A stretch of DNA of 64,000 nucleotides from contig OW121848.1 of NCBI GenBank assembly GCA_933228895.1, positions 134,868,615 to 134,932,614 on the forward strand, read 5' to 3'. Source of the DNA: Platycnemis pennipes (taxonomy: Eukaryota > Arthropoda > Insecta > Odonata > Platycnemididae). Position 1 is the stretch's first letter. Every line of letters begins with the position of its first letter. Below, one piece after another: positions 1 to 12,521 of this stretch. A program made the position numbers and the translations under genes. The notes below the pieces were generated by a model, which worked only from the letters and a program-made list of their open reading frames with translations, was not told the DNA's origin and made no database searches.

Positions 1-960
1 TTGCGTAACTTGTAACAAATCAGCCTTGCCCATTCGGTGCCGATATGTTACAAATCTCTTCCCTTAATTTTCAGTTCTTGGTATTTACTTTTACAGTGCC
101 CATACTTATCTCCTCTCACTGGTAAAGTACACTGCTAAAATCATAACAACACAATTATAAGGGAAAAAATTCTGGGGGGGGGGGGGGGGGGGTTGAAGCA
201 CCAGAAGCCCCACCCCTGGGTACGTGCTTGCTCCTCTGCCCCTTTTTAGTTTTTGTTTTCTGAACTTTATATTGGTCCTACTTCGTCCATCTACTATTGG
301 TGGCTCGCCCCTTTTTGTGTGATAACTCCTAATCATTTCCTACTCACTTGGTCCATTTCTGGCCATATTCTCTCAGTATAAGGGTTGGTGAATTGATGTC
401 CCAGAATTGCTATTACACCCAGGAATTGCTATTACACGAACCGGGATACCGAGATCTACGGGGTATCTGGGTCGCCGAGGTCGTCACGCGCGAACTGCTT
501 GGAAGATGTCCCCGAAGGAAATGTTCCTTCCAGTCTGAGCCGAAGACGCCGTTTGGACGTGCGTCGTTTTGAGAGATGGCGCAGTTTGTCGGTTGAGCGG
601 TCGCGAACGGGATTATTCCGGCGACTGGATACGCACCTCGCTCCTGCGTGCCAGGATGTGCGCCCGATCGAACGGCTATGTCACTTCCACGAGCGCTCGG
701 TTTGCTAACGACACGTCTTCACGGGTCAGCGAGCGTCTCCGGGCCTTCCGCGAGATCTGCAGATAAGGAGAATCTCTCCACATCCGCAGCGGTTCCGAGC
801 CTGGATTTATGCTTCGGTGATGCTAAAGGTGATTTTCGGGGTGCTCGACAAAGGTTTTAATACCTGCACAAACATCTATGTGAGACATTCAGACGGACTT
901 CCTGCACTCACTCCACACAAACCTCTGCTGGTGAAAAAATAAAGTTGGTGACTGCTGAGT
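1..960. other. unassigned sequence with a GC-richer core
   Basis: No recognisable gene. The segment at about 430-860 is visibly richer in C, G and CpG than its surroundings and carries several short overlapping ORFs in different frames, none with a family signature. It could be a small CpG island or an exon I cannot recognise. A long G run sits at 174-192. Confidence 0.4.
174..192. repeat. poly-G run (19 bases)
   Basis: Nineteen uninterrupted G residues are seen directly. Such a run is prone to length error in sequencing and to slippage, so its exact length should not be trusted. A 76-codon minus-strand ORF translates it as a proline run, which has no support as a gene. Confidence 0.9.
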
Positions 961-2540
961 TGTCTGAGGCTTTTGGTATGCTTAGAGTAATTATATTATT
1001 GTATTAATTTAAAAATCAAGAATTAAATCACATGTTTAAAATTCCATGAAAGATGGAGTTGTTATATGATGGGTATCTTTAATTTTCCCGCTTCGTTACA
1101 CTAAAAATTCAATATGATGAAAAATGCATGCTAGAGTAAAACATTCGTTAACCAGTGTTATTGAAAGGTGGAGCAGTCTAAAGGGCGTAAGGATTCAGCA
1201 TCTTTGGCTGTTGTGAGTAAATTGGGATGCTAGTTTCTGTGTTCTTTTTAGAGGTATTAAGAGAATTTATTACTTTTTTTCAGATTGCGCAGCTTTAGAT
1301 ATCTTAACCATTAAAATTTTACATGATTAGTTATACATGCATAAACTTTAACTAAATGAAAAATGTATCTAGCATTGTGCTGAGAAAATACTAATGAATA
1401 TGCCAAATAATATACTGATATATATTTATTCATCGAGAATAATATAAAGGATATACCGTTATGTACCTCACATCTCTAGGGTGAGCACATCCAAGCTTAC
1501 GATAAGTGGATAATTTCAACAATTCGATTTGATCCAATCATAATGGCCGTTATATGACGACTGCTAGTTCGGCGATTAATAGTCCCCAAGATATTGATTT
1601 GGATGAATATTTTTTCCCGTATGGAAGTCGTTGATAGTTTTATCTCTGAAGCGGACCCATCGAACCGGAAATTACCGTCCCTCGAGGAATTCGTTCGTGC
1701 AGAAAATTATGAGGCGTGAAGATCGGTCTCACTTAAGATTCTTTTATCATACGTATTTCTCTATGAGCCGAAAAATTAATTTTATGTAAGTTTAATTCCC
1801 AATTTTGATGCCTTTACAAATCACTTCCTTGCTTTGCAAATTGACACGAGGAAGGACTGGTTAAGGTCTTGGTCAGCGAGGTGTTTTTGCTTCCCTGGGT
1901 GATAACCTTTCCCGAGCCTCTTTCAATGGAGAATAAGACGTTTCCTGCGATTTGCATTCCACTTAGGAACCCATGCATTTCAACGAGTTAGGATGTGGTA
2001 ACGGTTTTTGTGGACGCATTGCCCGAGAGCACTCACGTGAAGAATCACGGCCGGTTCGTTCATTATCGCCAAGAGTGAGTTCACAGCTGAATGTGGGCGA
2101 GGCGTTATTAGAATGGATTCGATATTAAGACGGCAGTGTGATTATATGTACCCTCGTTTCTGTATTTGTCTTGGGACAATAAAGACTTAATCAGACTAGA
2201 ATGTTTCACGATTTCTCAATTTTAGATAAATTGTGAAATGCATCTCATAGCCAGGTAGAAATCTGGAAATAATGCTGAAAATCCGAGAGGATCTTATTTC
2301 TCAATTGTTCCTTCTGAGGAAGCATTTAGGGCAAAAATGGCAATGCGTAAAATTTAATGATAAACCGTCATAGGAAAACACTCAAAATATATTATTATTC
2401 AGTAAACACTGAAATATAATGTGCTGGATTGAAAAAATTAAATAAATATTTCACAGTTAACCAATATGTTTACTTATACATATTTTTTAAACTTTAAGAT
2501 TTGAGTAATTCTTTCCTGCTAGCCTTTTTCCATTTCGGTA
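961..2540. other. AT-rich stretch, nothing recognised
   Basis: AT-rich sequence with frequent stops in all frames. I see no gene, repeat boundary or RNA fold that I can support. Confidence 0.5.
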
Positions 2541-2544
2541 CGAA

Positions 2545-2800
2545 ATGGCAAAAGCGAAAAGAATTGTCAGTAGGAAATCCCAACCAAAAAGGGCATTTGA
2601 CCAAAAGAGTATTCTACTTACAGCTATAAATAAAAGCGTGGAAGTAAGGATACTTTCATTAGAATATACGATTACAACAGCAGAGAAGTTACGGCTGGCA
2701 GCACTTGAAATATGGTACTACCGAAGAATGACGAATATCAAATGAATCGACCGGGTGACAAACGAAGAGGTCCTACCAGCGAATAGAGATAAAAAGATGA
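2545..2800 (+). pseudogene. RTE-like LINE (family C), C-terminal coding remnant
   Basis: The 66-codon open stretch is not a host gene. Its last third reads LRLAALEIWYYRRMTNIK and, after a stop, continues as RVTNEEVL. This is the pattern seen near the C-terminus of insect RTE-type LINE proteins (A-E-K-R-L, then A-L-E-M-W-x-x-R-R-M, then R-V-T-N-E-E-V-L). The in-frame stop after MTNIK and the lack of a reverse-transcriptase core upstream make it a decayed fragment. A tail of the same family lies 350 bp downstream in the same orientation, so both may come from one deleted copy. The family assignment is from memory of the conserved pattern; the clade (RTE) is inferred. Confidence 0.6.
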
Positions 2801-3144
2801 ATTTCTTACACTTGGGGCTGGATTCTCTTTACATATCTACATCACCCTTCGTCGGGATACGATTCGATGGGAGAATATCATATATTTGAGCATATCACAT
2901 CCAAATAGTTTAAACAGAAAAGGAATTTTGAGAACGTTGCTTGGTATCAATGGGGAAAATTAAATTTGCGGCTGTCACAGACCTTTGGCTGCTGGTTACT
3001 CGACGGCCAAGATTACTCTTTCTCCCAATACTCTTTCACCTCAAGTTTTTGTTTTTCTAGTTTAATTTAGTCCTGGGTTCTTTTCTCCTTCTGCATACCA
3101 ATACCTTAGTTTATTTTTTATTGATATTTTTTGTCTTTGAGAAA

Positions 3145-3265
3145 CAGGTCGTGAGTGATGTGAAAGAGAGGAATTACGTTAATATGAAGAGGTTGGCCGA
3201 TATAAGAATCGAGTGGAGGGCTGCGTCAAACCAATCCTAGGATTGTTGACCCATGATGATGATGA
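3145..3265 (+). mobile_element. 3' tail of RTE-like LINE family C, ending in (ATG)n
   Basis: The segment translates as a decayed V-x-D-V-K-E-R-N-Y-V-N-M-K-R-L-A-D ending, followed by AATCCTAGGATTGTTGACCC and an ATGATGATGATG tail. The same block recurs at 26092-26308 and 28147-28345 (opposite strand) and 35675-36115 (same strand), which defines it as a dispersed family end. A short trinucleotide tail instead of poly-A is typical of RTE-clade elements. Non-functional. Confidence 0.75.
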
Positions 3266-3394
3266 TTTTAATCTGCGAATTTCAGGTCTCAAAGTCCTCT
3301 CTTCCAATTAACAGATTGGACGATACAAACATACATGCCCCGGAAAGTGAAAATCTTCAGGTGATATCTGGCAATTGTCCTTTCCATATTTCAT

Positions 3395-3720
3395 AGTGTC
3401 TTCGTTATTTCACTTTCAGTTTCCGCCATAACTGCTCTGTTGTCGGCGAATAGCAGCATACTGATTTTCCCCCCGTGGATATTCACTTCCCAAGATTTTT
3501 CTTTAATTTCCTTTTTAGTTTTTTCTAGTATTGAATAGTATGGGATACAGTGCACAACCTTGTCTCATGACTCACACCTTTCTTTATTCTTGCTTCTCTA
3601 TTGCTGGGTCCTGATTTGAGCACACCCACCTGGTTTTTCTACAAACGTAGAATAGTTCTTCGGTCGTTGTACGGCACATCTACATTCCTACAGAAGGTTC
3701 CAAAGGTGTTGATAAAATTT
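3395..3720 (-). pseudogene. RTE-like LINE reverse-transcriptase remnant
   Basis: Read on the minus strand in shifting frames this gives a YNDRRTI block, a degraded VRQGC-A-L-x-P-x-LFN block, then KEKSWEVNIHGGKIS followed by a former LLFAD[D] catalytic box. These blocks occur in the order of a LINE reverse transcriptase. The first matches the fragment at 49235-49427, which reads YNGRRTI in the same position. Several frameshifts and a damaged YADD-equivalent (ADN in place of ADD) show it is dead. It lies opposite in strand to the family-C tail at 3145-3265, so the two are separate insertions or a rearranged one. Confidence 0.65.
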
Positions 3721-4680
3721 GTTCTAGAAAAAGGAGTTAAAATCATCACATATTCTCTTCTGCGGAACGGGTTGATTATTAAATGAACGAAGGAAAGCTG
3801 CCAAGAACGCTTTTAGGAGTACGCGATAGAAATTTCCCGTCGACATACGTCGTTACACTTATATACAAAACAGTGTGTATTTTTAATGGAGATTGAGTGG
3901 TTTATTAATAGAAATGGCCCCACAGATACTTCTTGGGATTGATGACGATATGATCTTGAAATTTACTGCCAATTAAAAATAGGCTCTATAATCTCTCTGA
4001 TCATGAGTCTGCGCGTACAATCTTCAGTCAATAGATAGCTCGAATGCCAGTAATTAATCCCTCAAAATCTTACGAGGCTACTCAAATTAATGGATTTTTC
4101 CGTGCTCCAGTGTCATAAGACTCCCAAGAGCATCAAACTATGGATTTGTCCGCTTAATCCTTCCGCCAAGTGGGTGCGAACTATAGGTAATAATGATCTC
4201 TTGCTGGAGAGTGTGCACTTAAGAAAAATTCCTTAAGCCGATGGCATGATGCACTGAAAAGAAAGATCATTTAATTGCCTCTAGGACCTTGTAATGCCAT
4301 CTCTCATGAAACATTACATTGCCTTTTGTGTCGCCTCGAGCTAATGACCCCTTGTGACTCCTTCATAAAGTCATTTAGTTCCTGCAGTATATTCCACCCG
4401 TCGCTCACCCTTGGCACAAAGCAGGCACTCCTTAAATAGCTCGTCTCCATGATTCCTGGGTATGACATCAGTTGTTGGAGCTCAGATACTTGTACAATGG
4501 TCTTCGCCCTAAGATACTCTCTGGTTCAAACTTGTATGAATCGGAGAGGTAATTCAATTCAATAGTTCATATTCTACATAATACTTCTTTGGCTCCGAGT
4601 TTGAAGTACTGGCTTTGGATCTAGGAACTCATTAACGTGAATAGAATAAACTCAGGTCTATTATATTTGAAAAAAACACA
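3721..4680. other. AT-rich stretch, nothing recognised
   Basis: No supported gene, RNA or repeat. The 61-codon ORF beginning at 3601 is the antisense shadow of the LINE remnant at 3395-3720. Confidence 0.5.
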
Positions 4681-4686
4681 TTCATT

Positions 4687-4816
4687 CAAAAACACTCGCA
4701 CTTTTGCACAGGATGTTTAATGCATTGAGCGTTTCAACTCACAAAGTCTTCTTCAGGCACAATAAATGAAATGAGGATTGCATAAAAAATTCTGTGAAAA
4801 AGTGCGAATGTTGTTA
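4687..4816. repeat. fold-back locus with ribozyme-like core
   Basis: Imperfect inverted arms are visible: AACACTCGCACTTTTGCACA on the left (4689 on) against the reverse complement of the sequence at about 4793-4816 (TCTGTGAAAAAGTGCGAATG). Between them sits the minus-strand motif listed separately at 4727-4758. The arrangement resembles the other fold-back loci at 35.8, 39.3, 43.8 and 47.0 kb. Confidence 0.5.
4727..4758 (-). ncRNA. hammerhead-like motif, copy a (candidate)
   Basis: On the minus strand: CTGAAGA, one extra base (A), a hairpin GACT/AGTT closing a short loop, then GAAAC. CTGANGA and GAAA are the invariant strands of a hammerhead core. The extra base between CTGANGA and the stem departs from the textbook fold but is shared by every copy in this window. 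The bases after GAAAC (GCTC) do not form the self-complementary 6-mer seen in copies b, c and d, so this copy is probably inactive. Confidence 0.35.
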
Positions 4817-4830
4817 GGTCGAAACTCAAT

Positions 4831-7800
4831 CAATTTATTAAGAAATGTTTTTTGTTAACTCACAGGGGATTTTTCAGTACAGAGTTTTACAGTTACAGGG
4901 AGTTTTTCGGTACATTTTGTTTCTTCTTCACAGGTGCAAGTGGTATATATCTACGGATTCTTCCTCATATGAGCAGTTTGCGAATGCATCATATATCATC
5001 AGTTTTTCAAGAGATTGTTCCTGCTTGTTTCATGAGAGTCGCTGAGTGAGATGAGGTATGCATTAAGTTTAGTTATCCACTCTTCCCTCTTCTATTCTCT
5101 AATTAGAAGTTTAAGAATGAGGATTAATTACGCGTAACCTAAACTGTCATTCTGGAACTGAGAACCACTTTAAAATATTGCAAAATCTCAAATGACGTGA
5201 CATTTAGATTGAACAAAATTAATTTAAGTGAGCACCTCCTGTTTCATCATTCAATTCGATGACACAAATATCAGATCACTAAAATAGTAGAAATCGAATC
5301 AATATTAAAGACAACCAGATTCATACCCAATGGTGATGAGCAATCTCCATTCTTTTGCCTATGTTCACAATATTTGTTGAAACGCGGTAAAATTTGAATA
5401 GGCTGAGTGCTCCGATACTAAGTTATCACTTATGATGTCTTAACCGGTAGCGATATTTTACTGTGTTTTTCTATGCCTTTTTATTTATTTTTATTTTCTT
5501 TTATTAGAAGACTAACTTTTTATCATCATACTGGCATCATACTTCCTCCAGTTACTCGACGCGCTACAACTTCTAGATATCTAATGAAATACAGTTCGGT
5601 ATTCAATCGCTTTTTAACCTCTTTACCTAAATTATACGAGGGCCCTGAGATGGGGCATGAAGAAGATTTCTTTGGCTACCGTACCATTGTAGATGAAAGA
5701 AAATATGATGGCTATCAAAAGTGACATCTTTCAGAATAGCCGCCGGCCATTCAGAAGAATCTGTAACCAGGGCCTCGATCATGGATCTTCATAACGCGTG
5801 CGCTAGCGTTATCGTTATTTTTTGATTTAACTTATGTCAGAGAGAACGTGATCTCCGTTCTTCATTTTTCTCACAGCACTTCAAATCTCTTATTACAATT
5901 AGTGCAGCGGATTTTATAGACGGTTATTGTGAACCCTGCGCTACTCAAGGGGTAAGCGTTAACGATACAGATTGCGATAACGCGAAAGATAGATCCGTGA
6001 TTCCACACCAGGTCACAAAGCGACAAGAATGTGACCTCTCGACCTGTCATAGACGGTTGAATTTACAAGGATGCACTAGTGGAATTCGTTTGTCTTCGTC
6101 CAATAAATGGATCTCCAATCAATAAATGGATTGAGAGAAAGACTCTAGGTCTGTCACTTCGAAAACCTTCCTGTTTTATCTGAAAATAAATTTTTTTCTA
6201 ATGAAGGTCTCTTTTTATATTGATATTGATATTGTTAGTCGAAAACTAAGGAAATCACGTGGCGATGATAGTTTAAGGCTTTATATCATTACTTTGGCTG
6301 TATAATGAAAGACAAAACGTTTCTGTGATCATTGAAGTTTTCTCTTCAGGCTTTCACAAATCTAACAGAATATCAATAATTAACTTACCTTTCCATATCA
6401 TATTATCTGCGTAGGAAAATAGATATAGCTCATTTTTCTTTCGTTCAGAATTAAAATATGCCTATTGACATTCTATCAGCATTTACTCTCCTACTTTTTC
6501 CAGAAGACTGTCAATGTTTTGTTTTTTCGGATGTAGTCATGACTGCAAACGACGTATGGTGTTTAAGTATGTTAAGGAGGCATTAACCTCGGGATGAAGT
6601 TCCCGCGCTAGAAAAAAAAGTTCAAGTGTTTCTTCGTAATAGCATTATTTTCGCAGAGTGCACCAACTTCTTGGACATTTCTCCGAGCCAATTCTTGCGG
6701 CGAGTCCTTCCCTTGAAGGTAACGCCTCTTGAGCACTCGGTAGCATCGTTCCATAAGTTTCAAGAGCACCAATCGGCTCCGTATCTCCTTATTCCTGTAA
6801 CTTGCGTCAGTCGTACGTGCTGATCATCGCTGGGCTCTTGAGCACTGGCTTTACACGTAGTGTCCTTTTCGCTCAGCAGGTGGCTCTTGCGCGGTAGACG
6901 TGTAATAAGCGAGACGAGCTTTCACGGCTTGCTACTGGCCATGCGCCAGTTTTAAGATGATGGATTGACTGAGACGGGTTCACAGTGAACATCCGTAAAG
7001 GAATAAAATCTTGGTTTAATAGATTTTTTGATTTTCTCTCAGCTCCTACTTACTGCGATGAATTCGGATGAAATATATTCCTAAGGCCAGTAGAGAGATG
7101 ACTTTTTGCATGGAAATAAGCGATCTTCCTCGTCGAAGAGTCAGTGGGCCGAATCTATTAATGCATCCCATTTAAGATTGCAGCGTTGACCATCTGATCT
7201 CTAAAAACTCTATGTACCTAGTACTATTCCTTGGCATTGCTTGGAGGTAAGATCGCCGAGAGACCAACGGTGAACGTTTCTTCCCCTGCTACTCACCCAT
7301 GCGATTGCTTTCAGAGTAGTGCCTGCATGCAAAAAGTTGGTTGGGAGTGATTAAAAATTTTACTGTATAGTAGTTTAGATTTATTTTCCTCTGTCTTGAG
7401 GGAATAATGAAAATTCAATCTCGATACCTTCACTATCTTTACTGTGGCTTTTGTGGCTGTTGATATCCCGACCAATTAAGATTGCCGAATATTGTAAATT
7501 GGGACTGACCATGCTCCCTATCTTCTGTACTTTTCCGTCCATTGATTTTCAAAATTTTCTCTGATACGCATCAAGTGTTTACTGATATCTTTCCTTCAAA
7601 TTTATCACTAGCGAGGATGACAACACCGAGGAATTTCCGACCATTATGGACTTGGAGAGCTGTTTTGATATTTTCATCCGAATACCGTTATATTAATGAT
7701 TTTGTCAATATTCGGGACAAATATGCAGGTTAGTGACCATCATCGTCTTTTCGCTGGCTTCATAAACTATCTTAAATGTAGGTCATTATTTGTGCGTTAA

Positions 7801-8961
7801 CTTATGTAGATTGGGAATCTATTTATACTTGAGTCAAAATGTCTTTTGAAATTTACTTTTTGGTGGGTGTTGAGTAAGGATATGACAAACATATCCTTAA
7901 AACTCCGATTAAAACCAAATAAAAATTATATGTGGCAAATAAATAGAATTTTCCTCCGTTGTTGATTGCCTGTGGCTGCTCTTCGGAAATTGCCGCCCAG
8001 GAATGTGTAGGAGGGGAATAAAATATTTAGAAATCGTTTTTGGGGATTGCAGAGATTTTATCAATCATATCATGAAGGAATTCTATTGTATCAAGCCCTC
8101 AAACAATAACCTCTGTTTAGTTGAATTGTTCCATAGCCTGTTTGCAAGTGATCTACAGGCATGATCCTATGTTTAGTCGTGGTAATGCAGAGATAGACAT
8201 CACTAGGCAGGTCTAATCCAAAGGCAATGGTTTGTTTGCGTCTCCTTTTCACTTGCATTCTTTTGCTATTTACTGTCTTTTCTCTGAAAATCAAAGTATG
8301 CGGAAGTAATGTAACCACAACCTTTGCAATAAAGGGGAACCATTTTACAACCACAAGAAAGACAAGTGAGTGATGCGCTATTCACTTGCTATGATCTGAA
8401 GGCATGGGATTGTTCATACAATTATGTGCCATATTTTCACAATCATGGTTACGGAGAATTTTTACAGTGGATATTACTCTTCTTTTTCCTTTGTAGACTG
8501 TGGTAATTCCTGCTTCTTGTATGTACATTGCGATCTCTTTTCTCCTCGTACTTTCTGCCATTGTCAAGTTGTGGATTGTTATCGATAAATCTATACAAAA
8601 TCTTGAGCGTTTTTGTTGTTTTTATTCCGCTCTTTGCTCTCTTTAATCTGTCAAACATATCGCTAGGAATTTTCAATTCTACACAATTAAATGCTAATAA
8701 GGGGTACTAAAATATGCCCTCCAGTGACTAGCAAACAGTTTCCTGTTTTTATAGGTCCTTTTCTAGGTTCTAAGGTCGAAGTGTCATGTTCAGTATTGCA
8801 TGAATGGTGATAAATAACGCCTAGTTGCCTCGTATACCATTTATTCAGGAGAGACGGCCAACAGCTTAGATCATTTGTACCAATTATGCAAAATAGGGAC
8901 CGGCATACAGCTGAAAATCATTGTCACTGTCAGGATTTGAATCCGGTAGTTGCTAATTAGT
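4831..8961. other. long AT-rich stretch, no gene recognised
   Basis: Only short ORFs without family signatures. The 83-codon ORF at 5473-5724 ends with an arginine- and proline-containing stretch (LPPVTRR...FNRFLTSLPKL) faintly like the C-terminus of a LINE reverse transcriptase, too weak to call. A small direct repeat of AATAAATGGA occurs at 6102 and 6121 (period 19). The end near 8850-8960 contains GGATTCAAATCC on the minus strand, a possible SINE B-box without other support. Confidence 0.45.
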
Positions 8962-9480
8962 TACATCTACATATACACGATACCCTGCAAGTCACCGCGA
9001 GGGTGTGTGGTAGGGGGTGAAGATCACCAAACATACACTATAAACATGCAAACATGCAACTACAGGGTCTCTGGCAACTAGACTGTTAGTATCTACGTAG
9101 TAATAAGAGATTGGTTGTTAATACATGCATCATACACTACAGACTACTCTAAAATATTTCCCCTACCTATCCCTTTGCTATGCTGCCTATTCTGTTCTCT
9201 TATAGTACGGGGGAAAAATGACGTTTTGAATCTATCAGTACGACAATCTATGTCTCTATTCTTATTTATTTGGTCGATTCTAGCATCTTTCACAGAATCT
9301 AATCTGTACTTTAACCTACGCTCTGATAAGGATTCCCACCCTAATTTTTGTATTAATTCTGTTGCACTACTAAACATATCATAACACCTTTTAACGAACC
9401 TAGCTGTTCTACGCTGAACACTGTCTAGTTTTCTGATCAAACCTAATTCATTTGGATCCCATACACTGGCTGCATACAGT
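8962..9480 (-). mobile_element. CR1/L2-like LINE family B, 5'-truncated copy
   Basis: The minus strand encodes the last part of a LINE ORF2. It runs from an R-E-L-D-S-V-Q-R-R-A-A-R-F-V-K-like block through GWESLSERRLKYRL to CRTDRFKTSFFPRTIREQNR, then the family 3' end with a GCAGGGTATCGTGTATATG-type tail. It is about 85% like the long copy at 31226-32905 by eye, with an internal deletion (the segment between R-L-K-Y-R-L and D-Q-I-N-K is shortened). Only the terminal ~100 residues remain and no reverse-transcriptase palm is present, so it cannot move by itself. Confidence 0.85.
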
Positions 9481-12030
9481 TAACTGAGGGCTAGAAATTG
9501 ATATTGTATGTGTTACATAGCCAGCGCAAAAATGGTGAATGGAGGTTAACTATACTACAACGAAGTCATTACAGTTTTACAGTACAAAACTCCACTTAAT
9601 GTTTTTAATTAAGCTGGAGCAGGTGGATCAATTTATATTCTTGGTTAATATGTTGGAGGGAAATGGGTATCCCAACAGCGAAGTTCGAACCGCCTTTCCA
9701 AAAGAATTGTTTACTTTTGGGAGAGATTTAATGACAGGAAGTCTTTGAATAGGGAAGAGCCGAATGAAGACTGGTGAAGATATGGTGCTGAGTGCATGGT
9801 GCATGACATTAAAAGATGAATTTTAAGTAAACCGGATAAAAAGAGACTGTCGGCTTTTGAATTGCAGGTGGTAAAAGGATAAAGATGATGTGGTGGGTAG
9901 AAAGGAAGACAAAAAGGATGTTGGAAAAATGGAGGAAGTTGACTCAAGAAATTAGGAGTATAGAGAATGAGCGTATGGACGGGCAATAAGGGGCGAGGGT
10001 GTTTCGGAGGTCGCGATGAAGGGTGTGGGGGTGAATGTTGGGAGAGGGCAGAAGAGATGGGAAAGATTGGACATGTAAATGGAATAATGAAAGGTACGAA
10101 TTATGTGGAGTTAGCGAAAAATACAATGTGAAAGGCAGTTGTATTCTGCCGCAGAAATAGAAGTATTCCATGTTCATTTAAACATACCTTGAAAGGTGTA
10201 ACGCTAAGAAGGGTGACAATATCGATGTTTCTTTTCGTAAGCATCAGGTTAGGCCCACATAATCGTGAAATATTTTGCCACACCGTTGGAGAAGCTTCAA
10301 TCGGCTGTTGTGTTACGTGGAGGTGAAAATCGCTACCTGCGTCGGAAGACGACCCATTGTTATGCCATCGTGTTGCCTCGCACGCCTTCCTGACACTACA
10401 GAATGCAAAGGCCCCTCATTAACCCCCCAAAGGCTCTCTCGGGATCGTATTTTCGAGGGTGGACCGTCGCACTAGCGGTAAAATCCCTCCTGTCGCAACT
10501 TCGAATCCGCGTGTTTTACCCGTGCGTCACTTGAAACTTTCCAGTAGCCGCGAGGACGGAGAGCTACGAGCGGCGTGCGCCTTTTTTTTTGTTCTGCTTT
10601 TAGTTTGTGCGAGGGGGGAGGGGTTGATTCCGGGAGCCCGTTCCACAAGAACCCCCTCCTTAACCCCGCCCTCGCTCTTCCGAGATTCCTCACAACCTTC
10701 CCTCCTGAATACCACCAGGTGGCGAGCGGACACGTGCCCGCTCGCTTTATAAGGCCTGGAGGTCACTATTACTTTCACCTCACGTCCAAAGCCGCGGTGA
10801 TTAGGAGACGGTGGCTACCTATGTAGAAGAAAGAGAACAGTGGCGGAAAGCGAAAGCTTATTGGTTACACGAGGCACGGGATCAGAGCAATTCGAAGAAA
10901 TTGGCACTGAATTAATACGAACGTCAAATTATTCAATAGGCGCTATTCAGAAGCGATTAGGAATAGCACACCAAGAGCTTGCTTGACTTTACATGTGAAT
11001 CACGTCCAATTGAATTTATGTGCATGTATGTTTTATTTAGCCTTCTATAAAAGACTTGTGTTCTATTTCAAATAAAACACTAGCAAAGAGTGGTTAATTT
11101 AAAGAAGTGAATTTGGAGTAATATCATAATTATCACAGTAATTGTTCCATTATTAAATATATCATGCCAACATAATGGCTAGAAGTTTCTTAAAAATGTA
11201 TGAACATAATTCCTCAAGATATTATGTAGAAATTATTTTAATAATTCCAATACTTTTCGGAGATATTCCTTAAAAGTATATCTTTATCGTTTCGGAAAGC
11301 CCTTGATATTATGGATACAATCTTTAACTTTTATGTAATAATTCCTTTACGGAGTCTGTACAATTATTTGCTGTTCTTACCAAATATATTAAAGTTAGCC
11401 AAAATTCTATATGGATTCATCAGAGCACCCTGCAGACCTAACAGCTCAGTGCGACTTGCCAAGAAAGTGAAAAAGTTCATTGCAGCCACCCCTACGTATT
11501 CTTAAACTCTTTCTGTAAAAAATACTTACCCAGTTGAGAATGACATTCGAGCTGATAATGCATTAATTGCACATGGAGAATATATGACAATGATTTTTAA
11601 CGTCCATTTGGACATGCAATTTTTCTACTACAAATGCTGGATTTCTTTCAGATTTACACGTAACCGATGATCTATCTCATTTCTCTTACATCCTCTGGCA
11701 AGACATTTTCCGAGGCTCACTAATAAATGCCTGACTTATCCTCCTCCTCCAGACCCACTCCTCGGAATGGTCTTTGGATAATTCGCATACACGTACCATG
11801 GATTAATTTTATTACGACAGAATGAATTTCCTTGCCCAAAAAGAAACTAAGTAATCGCGATAACGTCATTTTTTCACCTATGTTCCGACCGAACCAGTAC
11901 TTATGTTGCGACCGCACCTATTATCTTATCGCCTAAACCTATCGTAAATTACTTACTCGGGAAGGATTAACGTTGTTATAGTTTTTTCATGGTTTAGATA
12001 TTTGAACTCGATCCGAACGCAAAGCATTTT
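9481..12030. other. unassigned, with a GC-rich island at about 10290-10830
   Basis: Positions 9880-10100 are purine-rich on the plus strand. The island at 10290-10830 is C/G- and CpG-rich, has overlapping ORFs on both strands (97, 83, 83 and 73 codons), and contains a TTTATAAG box near 10745. None of the ORFs shows a domain, and equal openness on both strands argues for composition rather than coding. Sequence from 10830 to 12030 is AT-rich with nothing recognised. Confidence 0.45.
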
Positions 12031-12165
12031 GAGCATTTTAATTTTCAATTTATGAGCGAACGTCTCTGGTCGTAAGGTTAAGTTTTCATCAAGGTTCATT
12101 TTTCGTTTCTATCTGACCATTTCGTGTATAAAATAGCGATTTTGGTTCCGAAAAACGCCCCCATT
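12031..12165. mobile_element. truncated relative of the MITE at 37398-37939
   Basis: From TTTATGAGCGAACG to the end AACGCCCCCATT, this block matches the right-hand 140 bp of the 542-bp MITE at 37398-37939. Shared blocks include TTTCGTTTC, CATTTCGTGTA and CGATTT..GGTTCCGA in the same order. The left terminus is not seen upstream, so the copy is truncated. Confidence 0.65.
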
Positions 12166-12521
12166 GTTTTTTCATCGAAGGATCTTAGGTGAAAGAAAAA
12201 AAGTGAAGATGGCTGGTTCTAAAGACTAAGCAAACTTGGAAAAAAATATTCTTTGCGGCTAAGGACCCGTTTGCACGTATGCTTTTTCTATTACGTTACG
12301 GATCCTTCTTATCAAGGCAGTTTGCCTCAAAGAAAGAAGGGTTTTCCTCCTTACGTGAATGTATCGAAGAGGGATCTGGAATACCCTTTTCAACTAGTGT
12401 TAGAGATTTTATGACGTAAGCAGCAGAAGACTGAGACTGTAGTTGAGATTTTGGGCCATATTCATGGTCTCAACATTTGTAGGTAGAATCGATACACCGT
12501 CGTCTCCCTCATATGTCTCAT

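Noticed and set aside
5473..5724. Possible LINE C-terminus (LPPVTRR...SLPKL)
   Set aside because: Similarity limited to a few Pro/Arg/Leu positions; no neighbouring reverse-transcriptase motif.
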